64,000 bases of DNA from Typhlomys cinereus (taxonomy: Eukaryota; Chordata; Mammalia; Rodentia; Platacanthomyidae), in the NCBI GenBank assembly GCA_023101885.1, contig JALPQD010000214.1, forward strand, positions 2,976,001 to 3,040,000, in the 5' to 3' direction. The position numbers and the translations under genes are program-made. Numbering within the stretch: the first letter of the stretch is position 1; each line of letters opens with the position of its first letter. Of the stretch, positions 22,091 through 33,397 are shown piece after piece. The notes beneath the pieces are model-generated. The model did no database searches. It was not told where the DNA came from and saw only the letters and a list, made by a program, of their open reading frames with translations.

Positions 22091-22307
22091 TACCTATGAG
22101 TCTGTATTTTTTACAAGCTCGACTATAGTTTATGTATATGTTTCTCAAGCATAAAATTTTCAAAATTCAAATGTAAATTTTCAAAATCATGTGATAATTT
22201 TAAAATGTTAGCACGTTCATAGTAGCCTTTTATCTTTATATACTTTCAGTCAAAAATAAAATATTGTGAAGTTCTATTTTTTTATTAAATACTTCATTTT
22301 TTGAAAA

Positions 22308-22545
22308 TTGACTGGGATGCAGGCTTAGAAGTTAAACGTCTGCCTCACAAGCAGAAGGTCCTGAGTTCAGATCCAGGTCCCATGTAACAACACCAGGCAC
22401 AGTGGCAGAGCCTGTGAAGCTCCAAAGCAAAGCAGAAAAGAGGCAGCACAATATAGGTTGATTCCAAAGACACTCTTGGGCCTCCACAAGTGACACACAC
22501 ACAGAAACATACACATACAGACAACACAAAATAGTTGTACAATAT
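22308..22545 (+). repeat. B2-like SINE
   Basis: A near-complete copy: head 'aggcttagaagttaaacgtctgcc', B-box-like 'ggtcctgagttcagatcc', body 'aatataggttgattccaaag', then a CA-rich tail. It has lost part of the middle compared with other copies. Confidence 0.85.
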
Positions 22546-22664
22546 TTTTAAAAATAATTGGCTGGGTAGCATCGATTCAGTTAGACTTCTAGAGCCAAAA
22601 AAAAAAAAAAAAACCGTGAAGAAGCATGGGAGATTTTATTTTAAATACCTGAGAATAATTATGT

Positions 22665-23010
22665 TGTGTTTATCAGCTTTCTGTCACTGAACCAATATAT
22701 CTGAGAAAATCAGCTTACAGGTGAACAGCTTTACTTTGGTTCATGGTTTAGGTGGTTTCAGCCCATGGTTACTTGGCCTCATTGCTTTGGGCTGGAGGCA
22801 GAACATCGGAGCTGCTCACTGCATGGTGGCCTGGAAGGAGAGAGAAAAAGAGAGGGAGAGAGCAGGGAGAGAGAGGAAACTTTCCAAGTCACGCCTCAGT
22901 GACTTTCTTCCTTACCTCCCGCCTCCTAAGGTTTCTGCCTCTTCTTTTTGTATGCATCCTTGCAGAAGGTGCATTATTCTGTGTGCGAAAGCTCTGATGT
23001 GCAGAAACTT
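22665..23010 (+). repeat. Medium-reiterated repeat (GAGAAAATCA...TTGCTTTGGGC type)
   Basis: Landmarks 'ctgtcactgaaccaatatatctgagaaaatcagctta', 'gtttcagcccatggtta', 'cattgctttgggctggaggcagaacatcgg', a GA-rich stretch, and 'cacgcctcagtgactttcttcc'. Related copies lie at 36365, 47086 and probably 54865. Common in rodent genomes; exact family name uncertain. Confidence 0.65.
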
Positions 23011-24244
23011 AAATACATGTCACTAAGTTATCTGTGTCATTTGAAAAAAAAAATCCTTGTTTGCCATAGTAGAGGGACTAGGGAGCTTCCAATCCTGCCA
23101 CAAGCATTGACTGTCACATTCAGATAAGTGTGTGGCCACTGTGTTCTTGTCTCTAACAAGTGAAGAAGGAGGAGGATGGAATTCCCTGTCCTCCATCCCC
23201 CCAGGGCAGAGCTCCTCTTGATGGTCAACTAGCTCCTGTGGCCAGCTGGTGCTTGCAGAAGTCCATGCTTACTTGATCCTGCCGCTCTTATCTGAACCTT
23301 TCTCTTCTTTCCTACTTTTGGCCCTGCAGCTCCTGGAACATCATTAAAACTTCCATCTTGTCAGTGTGGTGTGAGTATGGGGGAGAGGGACAAAACCTTA
23401 CAAAGGATGGCAAAAGGCTGCTTAGAGCTATGGCCCCGGGTTCAAGCTCAGTTGTTGTCTTCACTGGCTGCTTGGTCTTAGATGCAGTTCCTTAACCCCA
23501 GACCTTGCAATTTAATCACTGTGGACTGGAGATGCTTTAGTGCACATTTCAGTGCTTATTGGACTAGATGTGATACACTGGGTCATCTCTCTTGGCAGAG
23601 AAGCATCACACTGCAGACTGCACTGCAAGCCATTTATACCTGAATTCTCTTGAATTCCTAGTCATGTGCCTGCATCCCTTTAGTTGTAACTAAATAAATT
23701 CTCCCAGTGATTGATTCCTTTGCTGGCTTTCCCAGATTCTTAAATCACTTAATCTCCAGCAGGCTGACACTCAGCAGGCAACCTGGTCTCTTTATAAGAG
23801 TCTGAATTTGAGATCAATATCCAAAGCATCTTTTCTCTTTCCAAGAAAAACACCTGTTCTTACTCTCTGCTCTGCTATTCCAAGGAACTGGAAATTCTGC
23901 CTCTCCAAGCTCTGTTTGCACTAATGTGCCAAGGTCTCTGCCTTGGGGCAGTAACATACTGAAATAAGGTACAGGCAATAAACAGTCCCTGGAAAGAAAA
24001 GTTAGTGCCAGCCAGAGATACTGTGTAGATAACAAAATAGGGATATATGACTAGGGGAGACAAGAGTAGAGACTTTTCAGATGGTATTGACGTTGACAAA
24101 TCAATCATGTAACCAAAGATCAATAAAGTCTACACTGAGAACAGCCGAGGGAAAGGCAGAGGCTAATAGCACTGAGGTGCAGTAAGCAAGAGAGAGCAGA
24201 GGGGTCCTTCACATCAGAGTGCTGCTCACAGAAAGTTGGCAAAC
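23011..24244. other. No gene recognised
   Basis: Unique-looking sequence. Overlapping minus-strand frames at 23814-24123 (73 and 82 codons) cover each other in different phases, which argues against coding. No repeat family was recognised. Confidence 0.5.
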
Positions 24245-24412
24245 GCATGCTGGCTGGTAGCCATGAGCCACCTTTGGTTGTTTACACTTAAGATTGTACA
24301 GCTTGAGTAAAGCTAAAATTTCTTTCTTTTTTTTTTTTTTAAGCTAAAATTTCTAGTGACATTTTAAATGCTCCAGAACATATGTGGCTAGTGGATGCTG
24401 TCTTGGACAATG
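24245..24412 (+). repeat. Old hAT-like DNA transposon relic
   Basis: The landmarks 'ggtagccatgagccacctttgg' and 'catatgtggctagtggatgctgtcttggacaatgaca' match, by my recollection, an ancient non-autonomous eutherian MER-type element (hAT-Charlie class). It is interrupted by a tail-only insertion at 24324-24340. Confidence 0.5.
24310..24354 (-). mobile_element. Tail-only retroinsertion (target-site duplication plus T tract)
   Basis: The 14-mer AAGCTAAAATTTCT occurs at 24310-24323 and again, perfectly, at 24341-24354. Between the copies is only a 17-nt tract of T with one C. This is what L1-type target-primed reverse transcription would leave if only the poly(A) of a minus-oriented template had been copied. 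Confidence 0.7.
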
Positions 24413-25589
24413 ACAGGGTCACATCATAAGTGGGAACCAGCTGGGCGGGGCCTTTGTTCACAAACATCAGTGGTCTGGACCTGCCAAGCATGAAGGGTCG
24501 TAAGTGAGAACCACTGTGATACATGAAGAAAGATCTCCAGGACTGGTAGGAAGAGAGAAGAGGGTTGGGAGAAAACATTAAGGTGGCATACAGACCACCG
24601 GTAGACACTGCCGTTGCTAGGAGATATGGAAGGATTATGGCAGGACGATAGGGGCAGAATGGAGCACACAACTGGGTAGCCTTGGTGACAGGTCCATCAG
24701 AAGTTGCAGATAAATTACATGAGAAGTGAACTATGGATAATTCTAAGACTTTGGGTTTCAATAAAATTACCCCATTCTATGTTCTCATGCTCTTTAATAG
24801 ACTCTTCCTGTTATTGAAGAAGATTATATTCAGTGATTGACTTCAGTGTGTAAACCTATAACATTAGAGGATCCTGCTTGATGCTGTTGTGTAGAAGTCA
24901 GATGCAATGTAGAAGGCAAAAACCATGCCATAAAATAGATTTCTGGACCATCAATATCAGAGCAAAGATGTGACCTTGGGCAAAGCTAGGATGCCTCAAA
25001 CCTGAGGCAAGGACGTGATCTATGGACAAAACCCTGTCTGCTTTGTTTCTCCAAATAAGATTATTATGCTTGGAGTTTTACCTCTCTTGAGAGTATGTGG
25101 AAAGCTGAATAGAAACCCAGGCTCCTGTTCCCATGACCTTGTAACCTGCTGATGCAGAGCTTCTGTTTAGTTTGCCTGTAAAATAAAAACTGCTACTAGT
25201 TTCCATCTGAACTGGCAGGCCACCTGATCCCAGCTATTCTGCATCTGTCTTTGACTTTTTCTTTATTCAATACTGCATTGGCCATAGCATTGTTGGTTTC
25301 TTTCTCTCATAGAACACTTGCATGGACATTGCTGTGCCCCAATGTGTTCCTGACGTTCTCATGACCAACCTCTTATTGCTCTAACAGTGTGACTGCGGAG
25401 TCCCTCTCTTTATCCACTGACTCAATGTCCTCTCTCTCCCATTTTCACATTGGACTGACTGACTCATCAGTCAGTCTGCTCCCCCTGCTTCTCTCAGTGT
25501 GTGCACCCTGCAGCCCAAGGACTCTGTATCTTTCTTATAAACCAGGGATTCCACTCTTTTGCCTAATCCTTCCATCTACATCCATTTTG
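24413..25589. other. No gene recognised
   Basis: Contains the longest non-repeat minus-strand frame (24339-24761, 140 codons). It is rich in Ser, Leu and Pro, shows no domain, and partly covers the old transposon relic, so I do not treat it as a gene. Confidence 0.5.
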
Positions 25590-25695
25590 CTTTTGCTTTG
25601 CTTGAGACAGGGCCACAGCGCATAGCCCAGGGTACCCTCAAACAAATCTTCTGCTTCAGCCTCCCAAGTTTTGAGACCAGGGGAATGCACACCCA
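25590..25695 (-). repeat. B1-like SINE relic
   Basis: Antisense B1 landmarks 'ttgagacagggccacagcgcatagcccaggg' and 'cttcagcctcccaagttttgagaccagg'. About 100 bp and diverged. Confidence 0.65.
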
Positions 25696-25754
25696 GTTTT
25701 GTCTCTACATTCCACAGTCACAATCTGTAAAAATGGTAGCCCCAGACATTTAGG

Positions 25755-25990
25755 GATTTTTTTTTTTGCATGTGTTATTTGTCTGTGTTATCAGAGGGCA
25801 CTGTGTATGCCTGTGGAGGCCCAAGGGTGACTTCCAGAATCATCTGGTGGCTTTCTACCTTCTAGGTATGGAAGTGTAGACCTGTTGCTATTTCTGCCTG
25901 GCATTTGTACATGGGATCTAGGATCTCTGAACTCAGGTCCCTCTGTTTGCAAGGCAAAGTCTTAACCCCTGAGCCATCTCTCTAACCCAC
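25755..25990 (-). repeat. B2-like SINE
   Basis: Antisense full copy: T tract, 'atcagagggcactgtgtatgcctgtggaggcccaagggtgac', then the head 'cttaacccctgagccatctctctaaccc'. The TG tail is short in this copy. Confidence 0.85.
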
Positions 25991-25999
25991 CCCATACAG

Positions 26000-26345
26000 C
26001 TCTATGAGCCAGAATATTAGCCAGTTGATTTGCAGTCAATCCTTCTTGGAGCACTACTAGGTAGCTATGAGAGGAAGCCAGGGCTCAGAAGTGTGATGGG
26101 GAAGCATAAAAGGGAAAATCTTAAAAATGCAATAAAAATGCTCACTCCCCTACTGTTCTCTGAAACTCCCCATTTGGCCAGAGGGCCTGCAAGAAGTCTG
26201 CATGCTGATAAGACTGCAAAACACTGCAGGCTAAACTGCTTTGGTGGGCTTGCAACCTCCTTTGTCCCTTGTGTATAAAAACTGTAGTGGAGATGTAATT
26301 CAGGGCTGCACACACATTACCTTGCCTGTGTGTAAACCCTGGTAT

Positions 26346-26380
<35 letters not shown>

Positions 26381-26458
26381 ATAAAGCCTCACAGTTATTA
26401 ATTTTATTAATTTTGATCTATGGTGAATCTTTGGATGACCCCCTCAACCCATAATATT
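26000..26458 (+). repeat. LTR relic A (class I ERV-like)
   Basis: Has the plan of a retroviral LTR: a promoter-like 'gtgtataaaaactg' (about 26271), a polyadenylation signal (AATAAAGCC, about 26380), a (TC)n run between them (26346-26380), and a downstream primer-binding-like site. The 5' edge is uncertain. No gag, pol or env remnant follows within the next few kilobases. Confidence 0.6.
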
Positions 26459-26680
26459 CTGGGGGTTCCCCCTAGATGAGACCGGACTATTTTTCAAGGA
26501 GCTGAAGGAAAGGCTCCTCCCTATAACCATAACCGAAGGAAGGTTCCCCTATAGTCTGGTCCCTTGAGAAGCCCAAGGGACCAAAAGGAAAGCCGAAGGG
26601 GACACGAAAGGAAAGGCTCCCTATAGCCAGTGTCTGTGGGCTTTGACCAAGCTCATGGTCTGTGACTCATTGGGTGGTTT
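26459..26680 (+). other. Possible primer-binding site and leader of ERV A
   Basis: The 18 bases at 26459-26476 start TGGGGG and match the primer-binding site for tRNA-Pro used by gammaretroviruses at 13 positions by my count. The next 150 bp hold three imperfect copies of a purine-rich motif (GAAGGAAAGGCTCC, near 26505, 26535 and 26604). This is consistent with the remains of a retroviral leader; no coding remnant follows. Confidence 0.4.
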
Positions 26681-27114
26681 TTCGGACCCCACAAGAAGCA
26701 GCAGCTATGACTTTGCCCAGTCTCCGGCCTCACATTGCAGAGTAGAACTGTGAGCTGCCTGGTGGACAAGGCATGCAGATGGCTTTGGCCTTTGAAAACA
26801 GGCACAAAAGCCTTTAAATAAATAGCATGCTCCTGTCTACAAACTGCCCCTTTCACAAGTGAACAATAACAAATTGGAAACAGTACATTTTTTCTGTTTT
26901 CCTCATTTAGTTTTGTGGTACTTCAATAAATCCAGTCTGTAAAGGCAGACGTATTGTTGTCTTTTACTTCTGCTTCCCTGAAGTTTTCAAGGTCTAGAGG
27001 GTAGATTTCTAAGGTGCCCTTCATCTGTGGAAACTCATCTACAGAGTCAGAGACCCAGGCTAGGATCATTAGTTAACCCTAGTGTGGGTTAACACACCCA
27101 GAGTTCTGCTGTAG

Positions 27115-27670
27115 TAGTAAGGCAGGTTTAGAGCAGCCATGCTGGGACAGATGTCTCTGAAGGTCTTTGAAGGTCATGCCCCAATGCTGGGAGTACCAGA
27201 AGGAAAGCACCCTTTCCCCAACTTCCCCCAACCTTTGCTTACCAAAGGATGTGGAGAGTAGTTCTCCTTTACAGATAGGCCCCACCTTGAGGTGGGCGCT
27301 AGATCAACTAAGTTAGGGCCCAATATCAACTGGGTTGGGCCCCAATATGAGCTACTCAATGAGGAAAAGCCATCCTTCCCAGGTTTATCTAAAGGCATAA
27401 GTATATCTGACTTTGGCAGCCATCTTTGGCTGGCTGTCCCTCATAGCACTCCACACTGGTGAGTTCATTTCTAGCTCCATACCCCTCATGGATTCCATGC
27501 CTGGAGTCCACGAGTTCTCCAGGGCACCCTTGCCCCTCATGGCACTCCACGTCTGGAGTCCCTAAGTTCCATTCTTTCTTTCCTCTAATAAACTCTACCT
27601 TAATCCTGTACATGTGTTTTGGTTTCAATCTGTTCAATCTGAATGCAAGGACCCTGCAGCAATGGGACAG
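27115..27670 (+). repeat. LTR relic B, copy 1
   Basis: Shares its full layout with 57815-58440: start 'ttagagcagccatgctgggac', 'gggccccaatatga', 'gaggaaaa', 'ggcagccatctttggct', three short repeated blocks around CCCCTCATGG (27435, 27481, 27531), then the polyadenylation signal 'ctctaataaactc' (about 27584) and a GT-rich 'catgtgttttggtttcaatct'. This order fits a retroviral-type LTR, probably solo. I see no coding remnant beside it. Confidence 0.7.
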
Positions 27671-30367
27671 ATCATCCTGCAACATGAGGCCTGGGCTGGA
27701 CCCTGAGGATGTGATGTCTGAGTGTTACCTGTTTATGCTTCTGCTCCCGGGGCCACAGCTCTGAGAGCCAGTGGTCTGCTGAGTGTCACGGGTCTTCACA
27801 ACACCAGAGCAGGTGAGCTGGGACGACAGCCCTGCAGACGTGCCAAGGGCAGCTGATGAAAAGGAAGGAGGAGGGTATTTCAACCTGCAGTCATAGGAAG
27901 GCGTCTGTGAACCTGTCTCCGTGAACCCAGGCATGTGATTCGAGTCTTCTACTGTTCTGGCTCTTCCTGTTTGCTAAATCCGTCATCACCTCAACACAGC
28001 CAATTTTTAGAGTAGCAGTGGTGAGCTGTGCTCCAGTTCATATGTGAAAATATCCAGTAGAATAAGAATGAAGCGAGAGAGAGATTAGCTATAGAAAGGA
28101 ATGAAGGAAAAGGTTGAAATTTTTCTTAAAGGTGAAGTAAATAAATCCAACACACAACCTTGGGATGGAGCCTTTCTTTCTGCCAATCAGACCCTATTAA
28201 CTAAAGCCCCCATCCCTGACCCACCTGTCTTTCCTTGTAGAGGAATCCCTCATCTCCTCTCACGCCTATTCTGCTGCTCCCCAGACTCTGCTGTCAACTT
28301 GACTCTGTCCAGCAGCATTTCTCATCGGCCCTGGAGAAAAACGATGAAATGTCTAGTCTGCGTTCAAATTTGCCAGATGAACAATGCGTAGGAGGGCAGA
28401 GAAAGCTGCGGGGACGCTGCAGCTGGCTGCTTGGCCTCGGGTCTCTGTGCAGGATGCTCTCTGCTGTCGTAGTGCTCAGAACCCTGCCTGGGCCTGTACA
28501 TCCAGGCTGAGCCATGTACCTGTCAGGGGAGGAGGCTTGGCTGTGATATGAAGCTAATCGGGCACCATAGGACGAGAAAAGCCAGTGCAGGGCCGTCCTG
28601 TTCACTTTTCGCTTCCTATGTTTTATTTGTTGAGATACTCATTATTTTTGAGGAGAAATCCTGTTGGTTTTGATGAATCCTTTCTAAGACGTGTTTTCCC
28701 ATCGTGTTCTTCTGGCTAACGTCATGCTTCAGAGTCCCAGGGTCAGGGTCTCACATACACACAGGTTCTTTCCTTCATCACCCTATAGAGACAGAGGAGG
28801 AGAGGTGGGTGGAGTCAGTCTTCGCTGTTCAGCGGTTGAGACCTGGGACATCCGGACGAGGACTTGCCCACACCCAGATGCCACACTTGGGTAGAGACTT
28901 CATTCTTTTCCCAGTCAATCGATGCCTTCTCTTTGTTGGGGAAGAAGCTGAAGAAGGGGCTAGTTTCTGGAGACCACTCTACCTCCATTCTATAGTTGTC
29001 CTCATGGAGAGAAAGGAGGAGGAGGAGAAAAAGGAAGAAGAGGAGGAGAAGAAAGAGGAGGTGGAGGAAGAAAAGGAAGAAGAGAAGAGCAGCACTCTAT
29101 CCAGGGTCTCCATTCGAATGCTTCCAGTTCCATGCATTCAGTACTTTTGTGTCAGCAAGTATTCCAAGAAATGAGGGAGCCTCTGTGTTTGGTTGGCATT
29201 TTTATAACTATCAAAATAAGCGAGCTGGGAAGCAAAGGTTAGGGGTGTAAACGGATGTGGACTTGGTGTCTTCAGCCATCATGATGACTCCTGAGGTGCT
29301 GTTGGCAGGGCTTCTAAGGGAGGTAAAACTGCTCCTGAAGAGCTCACAGCCTCTGTGACTTTCAGGGTAGATTTACGCAGGTGAATCTTAGGAGGCCTTT
29401 GGAATCTAATAAGGAAAAGGGTTAAAGTTGGTTAAAAGTGATAATGATCCTTTAGTATAAGTCTGAATTGTAGTATGACATAACTTGGTTCTCAACTACG
29501 ACCTACATTTCTAAAAAGAGGTTAGAAATGATTTTCTTTGCAGTGAAGTCATCTACCCTTTAGGCAGAAGCCCCCAGTAATCCTGCATTTGGGTGGCTCC
29601 CTCTCTAACTGGAAAGATTTAGCATGGTAGTCAGACTTGCTGCAAGGCCTCATTGAAGTGTCCCAACTCTGCTGATAACCCTTAGGAGGAGATTCTTTCT
29701 CTGTCATTTGAAGGACGAGGAATCTGAAACTCAGAGAGGAAAATCACCCATAAGGAAGCCACAGCCTGGAGGAGATGGGTTTCTGATGCTTGCAATGGGA
29801 GAACAGACCATGGACATTTGTTTAGGTTTTTTAGTAGCTGGACACTGGATTTGGTGAAGTGAGTCTCATAGGAGCCACAAACTGGGAGTCAATAGAAGGG
29901 CAGCTACGGTGCCGTTTGAAGATGGAATGAGGGCATGGTAGAAATGATTCTGTATGGGCAACACACAGAATAGTAACATACCCATCTCTGAGTAGCACTC
30001 TGTGCCAAACAGGATTCCACAATGGGGGTGGTTAGAGCAAAGGTCATAGGCAGTAGGTGAGAAGAGAGATGTTGCTGATGATAGCGAGCACAGTGAGTAC
30101 CAACACCACCTGACAGGGAAAAGGTTTCAGGACATGTAGGAGGATCATGGCAGTAAATGAAGTCTGGCTGAAGGCTCAGAGAGAACTGGGGTGGGGTTTT
30201 CCAGGTGCATTGAGATGAGGGGTGTGGCCAGCCTGCCCTGACTGGATTTTATTTCTTTAGAAGTCAGGAGAGAGAGTACTGAGTTGAAGAGGCTTTACTA
30301 GAGTTAGAAAATGAAATTTATGAGACCCTCAGGTGATTCGTATATGTGTTTAAGAAACACAAGATAG
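27671..30367. other. No gene recognised; GA-rich patch
   Basis: Open frames of 96-156 codons occur at 28101-28391, 28294-28605 and 28704-29174. The last owes its length to a GA-rich tract (29007-29085) that encodes runs of Glu and Lys in two frames at once. No domain or splice pattern stands out. Confidence 0.5.
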
Positions 30368-30640
30368 GGGCTGGAGAGATGGCTCAGGAGTTAAGACTCA
30401 GTCTCGAAAACAGAAGGTCCTGAGTTTGGATCCGAGGTCCCACACAAAAATGGTGGTGGCCTGTATTTCCAAGCTTGGGAAATCCCAGAGCAAAGCAAAA
30501 ACAAGGTAGAAGCAATCCAGGATGATTCCCAAAGTCAGCTTTGGTCCTCCACAGGGACACGCAGTGTCCTCTGATACAGACACACACACACACACACAGA
30601 GAGACACACACACTAAATAAATATATTTTAAAAAAAGAAA
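30368..30640 (+). repeat. B2-like SINE, near full-length
   Basis: A good representative of the main subfamily. The A-box-like 'tggctcaggagttaag' and B-box-like 'ggtcctgagtttggatcc' lie in the tRNA-like head, followed by 'gcaatccaggatgattccc', 'tcctccacagggacac', 'cagtgtcctctgatac', a CA tail and 'ctaaataaatatatttt' plus A tract. The boxes are typical of internal RNA polymerase III promoters. Confidence 0.92.
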
Positions 30641-30894
30641 AAGGAAGGTGGGAGAGACATTGGATTGGTGAAGTAGGAGAGGGCGGAAGAAGAGATCTGG
30701 CAAGGACATAAACTCATTTTGTTTGTATGTGAAAATTTCTCAATAAAATAAAGAAGAAAGAGGAGCAAGAAAATCATTGAAATAGAAATAAAAGCACAAG
30801 TCAGTCTCTAGGAAAACGGACAAGAAAATCAAGCTTCTAAATAAAAATATTTAGAAGACAAAACAAACAAAACAAAACAAAAACCCCACAGCTG

Positions 30895-30990
30895 TAGGTC
30901 AGGGGTGTTCTGCCTTGGATATATATCAGAATCATCTAGCGAGATTAGAACCTATAGGATGTCGAGGTCCCATTTAGGACAGCATAGATC
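30895..30990 (+). repeat. MER5-like hAT relic
   Basis: The stretch 'atatatcagaatcatctagcgagattagaacc' followed by 'aggtcccatttagg' resembles the ancient MER5 family of mammalian hAT-derived repeats. Short and diverged. Confidence 0.4.
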
Positions 30991-32790
30991 ACACACTCAC
31001 TGGGGAAGGCCTTGTGAAGGTGTGCCCTGATTCCTGCGGGCTAGATCACTCTCTGCTGCAGAGCAAACTCTCAGAGTGTCTATGGAAGAGGTGCGGCAGG
31101 GAGCAGCAGAGGCACCAGGAAATCTTCTATAGGTGTTCTGCCAGCAATGCAGGGAGACCATGTGTGCTCCTTACCTCACACTTCCGGGCTTTCTTCAGGG
31201 ATAGGAAATGGACATTTTTACGAAAACTATGTGGCCACAATATAGTCAGGCAAGGTGACTCCCTCCTAGCATTAGGGAGGAAAAGGTGGAAAGTTTGTCA
31301 GAGTGAAGACCAGTTTGGTCTCCACAGTTCATTTCAGACCTACATACAAGATGTCATCTGCTTGAATGTTTGCTTGTTTTTTTCTGGAACAAGGAGTAAG
31401 AAGCGACTAAACCAGCTGCTAGGGTACACAGCTTTTGTGGTTGGCTCTTGACACTCCAGACGGTAATGTTTTCAGCTAGGGAAATCAGTCCAAAAGAAGT
31501 CAGAGAAAAGAGAAAAGCCTCGATTCTGGGACCAATTCTGAACAGCAGAGGTTGATGAATTGGATGCGGCAAATGGAATTCCTAGAGAATCTGATAAATG
31601 AAAGGATCACTTGATGCTTTTAGCTTAAGTTTAATTTTCTTTCAGTTTAAATAAAATTTTGATTTGTTAAGTGGTTAATGATAGTCATTCTATTATTAAC
31701 TCAGATTAATTTTCCTCTCTTGAAGTCATGTTTTGAATAAATGACTTTCAGAACTCTAGGCCTATCTAGTATCTGTGTCCACATTGTCACATCACTAAGC
31801 AATCTGTGACAGATCTGAGTCTAATATAGCAGTCCTTCCAAATCACTGAAGAAGTGCTGCTTACCAACTTCCTGTACGTTAAAACTCAGTGGTCACAGGT
31901 ATCTTGGGAAATGAGGGGGTAGAAAATTTTGACTTAGGGCTAGAAAATTCTTTGTTGCACTAGAGGCTGTCCTGTGCCTTTCAGGATGGTCAATAGCATT
32001 TCAATTTTCACCCATTAGGTCCCAGTGACTCATCCACACAGTTGTGACGATTAAGCTTATCTTCATATATTGACAAAAATTCTTTGGGAGGCAGGGTTAT
32101 CTTGAGTTGAGAAGGAAATTAAGCTTTGGGGATGGTCTATTAGAACCTTGTCCTTTCTTGAGACTTTGGTCTTAAGTCTAGAAATTGGTTGATAGTTTGG
32201 TTTTTTACTATCATAATTACTTCATGGTCCCTGTGTGCTAGACTACTTATAGGGCTCAAGTAAGACATGAGTAGAGAAGAAAGCACTGAATGTTTATGCT
32301 CTACCACCCCATTCATTGTTGAAATCCCAAGGAGACAGTGCAGTTAGAGCCCCCCAGTTAGATGTTAGTATTTCCTTCCCTCATTTTTTAGCTTTTGGAA
32401 GATAGTCATTGAGGGATTTTGTGTGGGAATGAAATTCCCTTCTCCAATGTTTCTCAAAGTTGTAGTAAAAATGTCCTTTGTTGGACCATTCTTACAGACT
32501 TGGAGGCTATCTGAGCAGGTATCATGCAATAAATCAACTTCAGCATACTTGTTTTCCTAAATCTTTGGATCACTGTCAGCATACCAAGATTATGAAGCGT
32601 TAAGATCTAGTAGCGTAAACTTCACATGCACATCATGTGTAATGTTGTGTTAGCACAACAACAAGCAACTACTGCTAGAGTCACACCATCCTTGAGCTAA
32701 TGCACTGATCCCAAGTCTACTGCTTGGAGTGCCTGAGTCAACTAATTCCCGTGGGCCCCATGCTATGTTTCTTCTTTTTTGGTCCAACAT
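30991..32790. other. No gene recognised
   Basis: Includes the longest plus-strand frame outside repeats (31014-31451, 145 codons). It is Cys-, Arg- and Ser-rich with no domain I recognise and no sign of a promoter, so I leave it unannotated. Confidence 0.5.
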
Positions 32791-33397
32791 CTTAGAATCT
32801 CATATATTTTATTGAGGTTCTTCTACTAATTTGAAAGCCTATTGCTTTTGGTGCATATTAACCTTTTTAAAAGTTACAGTTAGCAGTTTTTCTTTGGGGC
32901 CTGATGGGGACCAAGTCTGGGTATAGGCCAAACAGTAAAAGAAATTTCATCTCTTAGTATCTCATATATTTTACTGAGGTTCTTCTACTAAATTTGAAAG
33001 ACTATTGCATTTGGTGCATACTAACCTTTTTATTATTATTATTATTATTTATTCAATTGTGCATGTGTGCCTATGTGTGTGTGTGTGTGTGTAGAACCAT
33101 GGGTGAATTCGGGAATCACCATGGACCCCTCCACCTCCTTCTTGTTTACTCTGCCCCGGGATTCACAGGCCCTATCAGGAGCAGAAACGCAGGCCGCCCC
33201 CACTTCCGCCTGGTGTCTATACGTGGGGTCTAGGATCTGAACTCAGGACCTTCTGCCTGCAAGGCAGAGGCTTAACCCCTGAGCCACTTCTCCAGCCCCC
33301 ATACTAACTTTTTTAAGAGTTACAGTTAACAGTTTTTCTTTGGGGCCTGATGGGAACCAAGTCTGAGTGTAGACCAAAAAGTAAAACAAATTTCACA
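32791..33397. repeat. Tandem duplication of 162 bp, second copy carrying a SINE
   Basis: Unit 1 is 32791-32952; unit 2 starts at 32953 and ends near 33397. Both begin 'cttag-atctcatatatttta-tgaggttcttctacta' and end in 'ctttggggcctgatggg...ccaagtctg'. Unit 2 is split by an antisense SINE (33032-33298). The copies differ by scattered substitutions, so the duplication is not fresh, and it is older than the SINE. Confidence 0.9.
33032..33298 (-). repeat. B2-like SINE, GC-rich subfamily, antisense
   Basis: Antisense copy with (ATT)n and 'attcaattgtgc' at its tail, a TG run, 'gaattcgggaatcaccatggacccctccacctcc', 'acgtggggtctaggatctgaactcagg' and the head 'cttaacccctgagccacttctccagcccc'. It is flanked by a near-perfect duplication CATACTAACCTTTTT / CATACTAACTTTTTT. 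It belongs with the copies at 38270 and 44655. Confidence 0.92.

Noticed and set aside
24339..24761. 140-codon minus-strand frame
   Set aside because: Runs into an old transposon relic and overlaps a second frame; no family resemblance.
28704..29174. 156-codon frame with long Glu/Lys runs
   Set aside because: Length comes from a GA-rich tract that is also open in another phase; no domain, no context.
31014..31451. 145-codon plus-strand frame
   Set aside because: No recognisable motif and no promoter or splice context; this length is plausible by chance in 64 kb.
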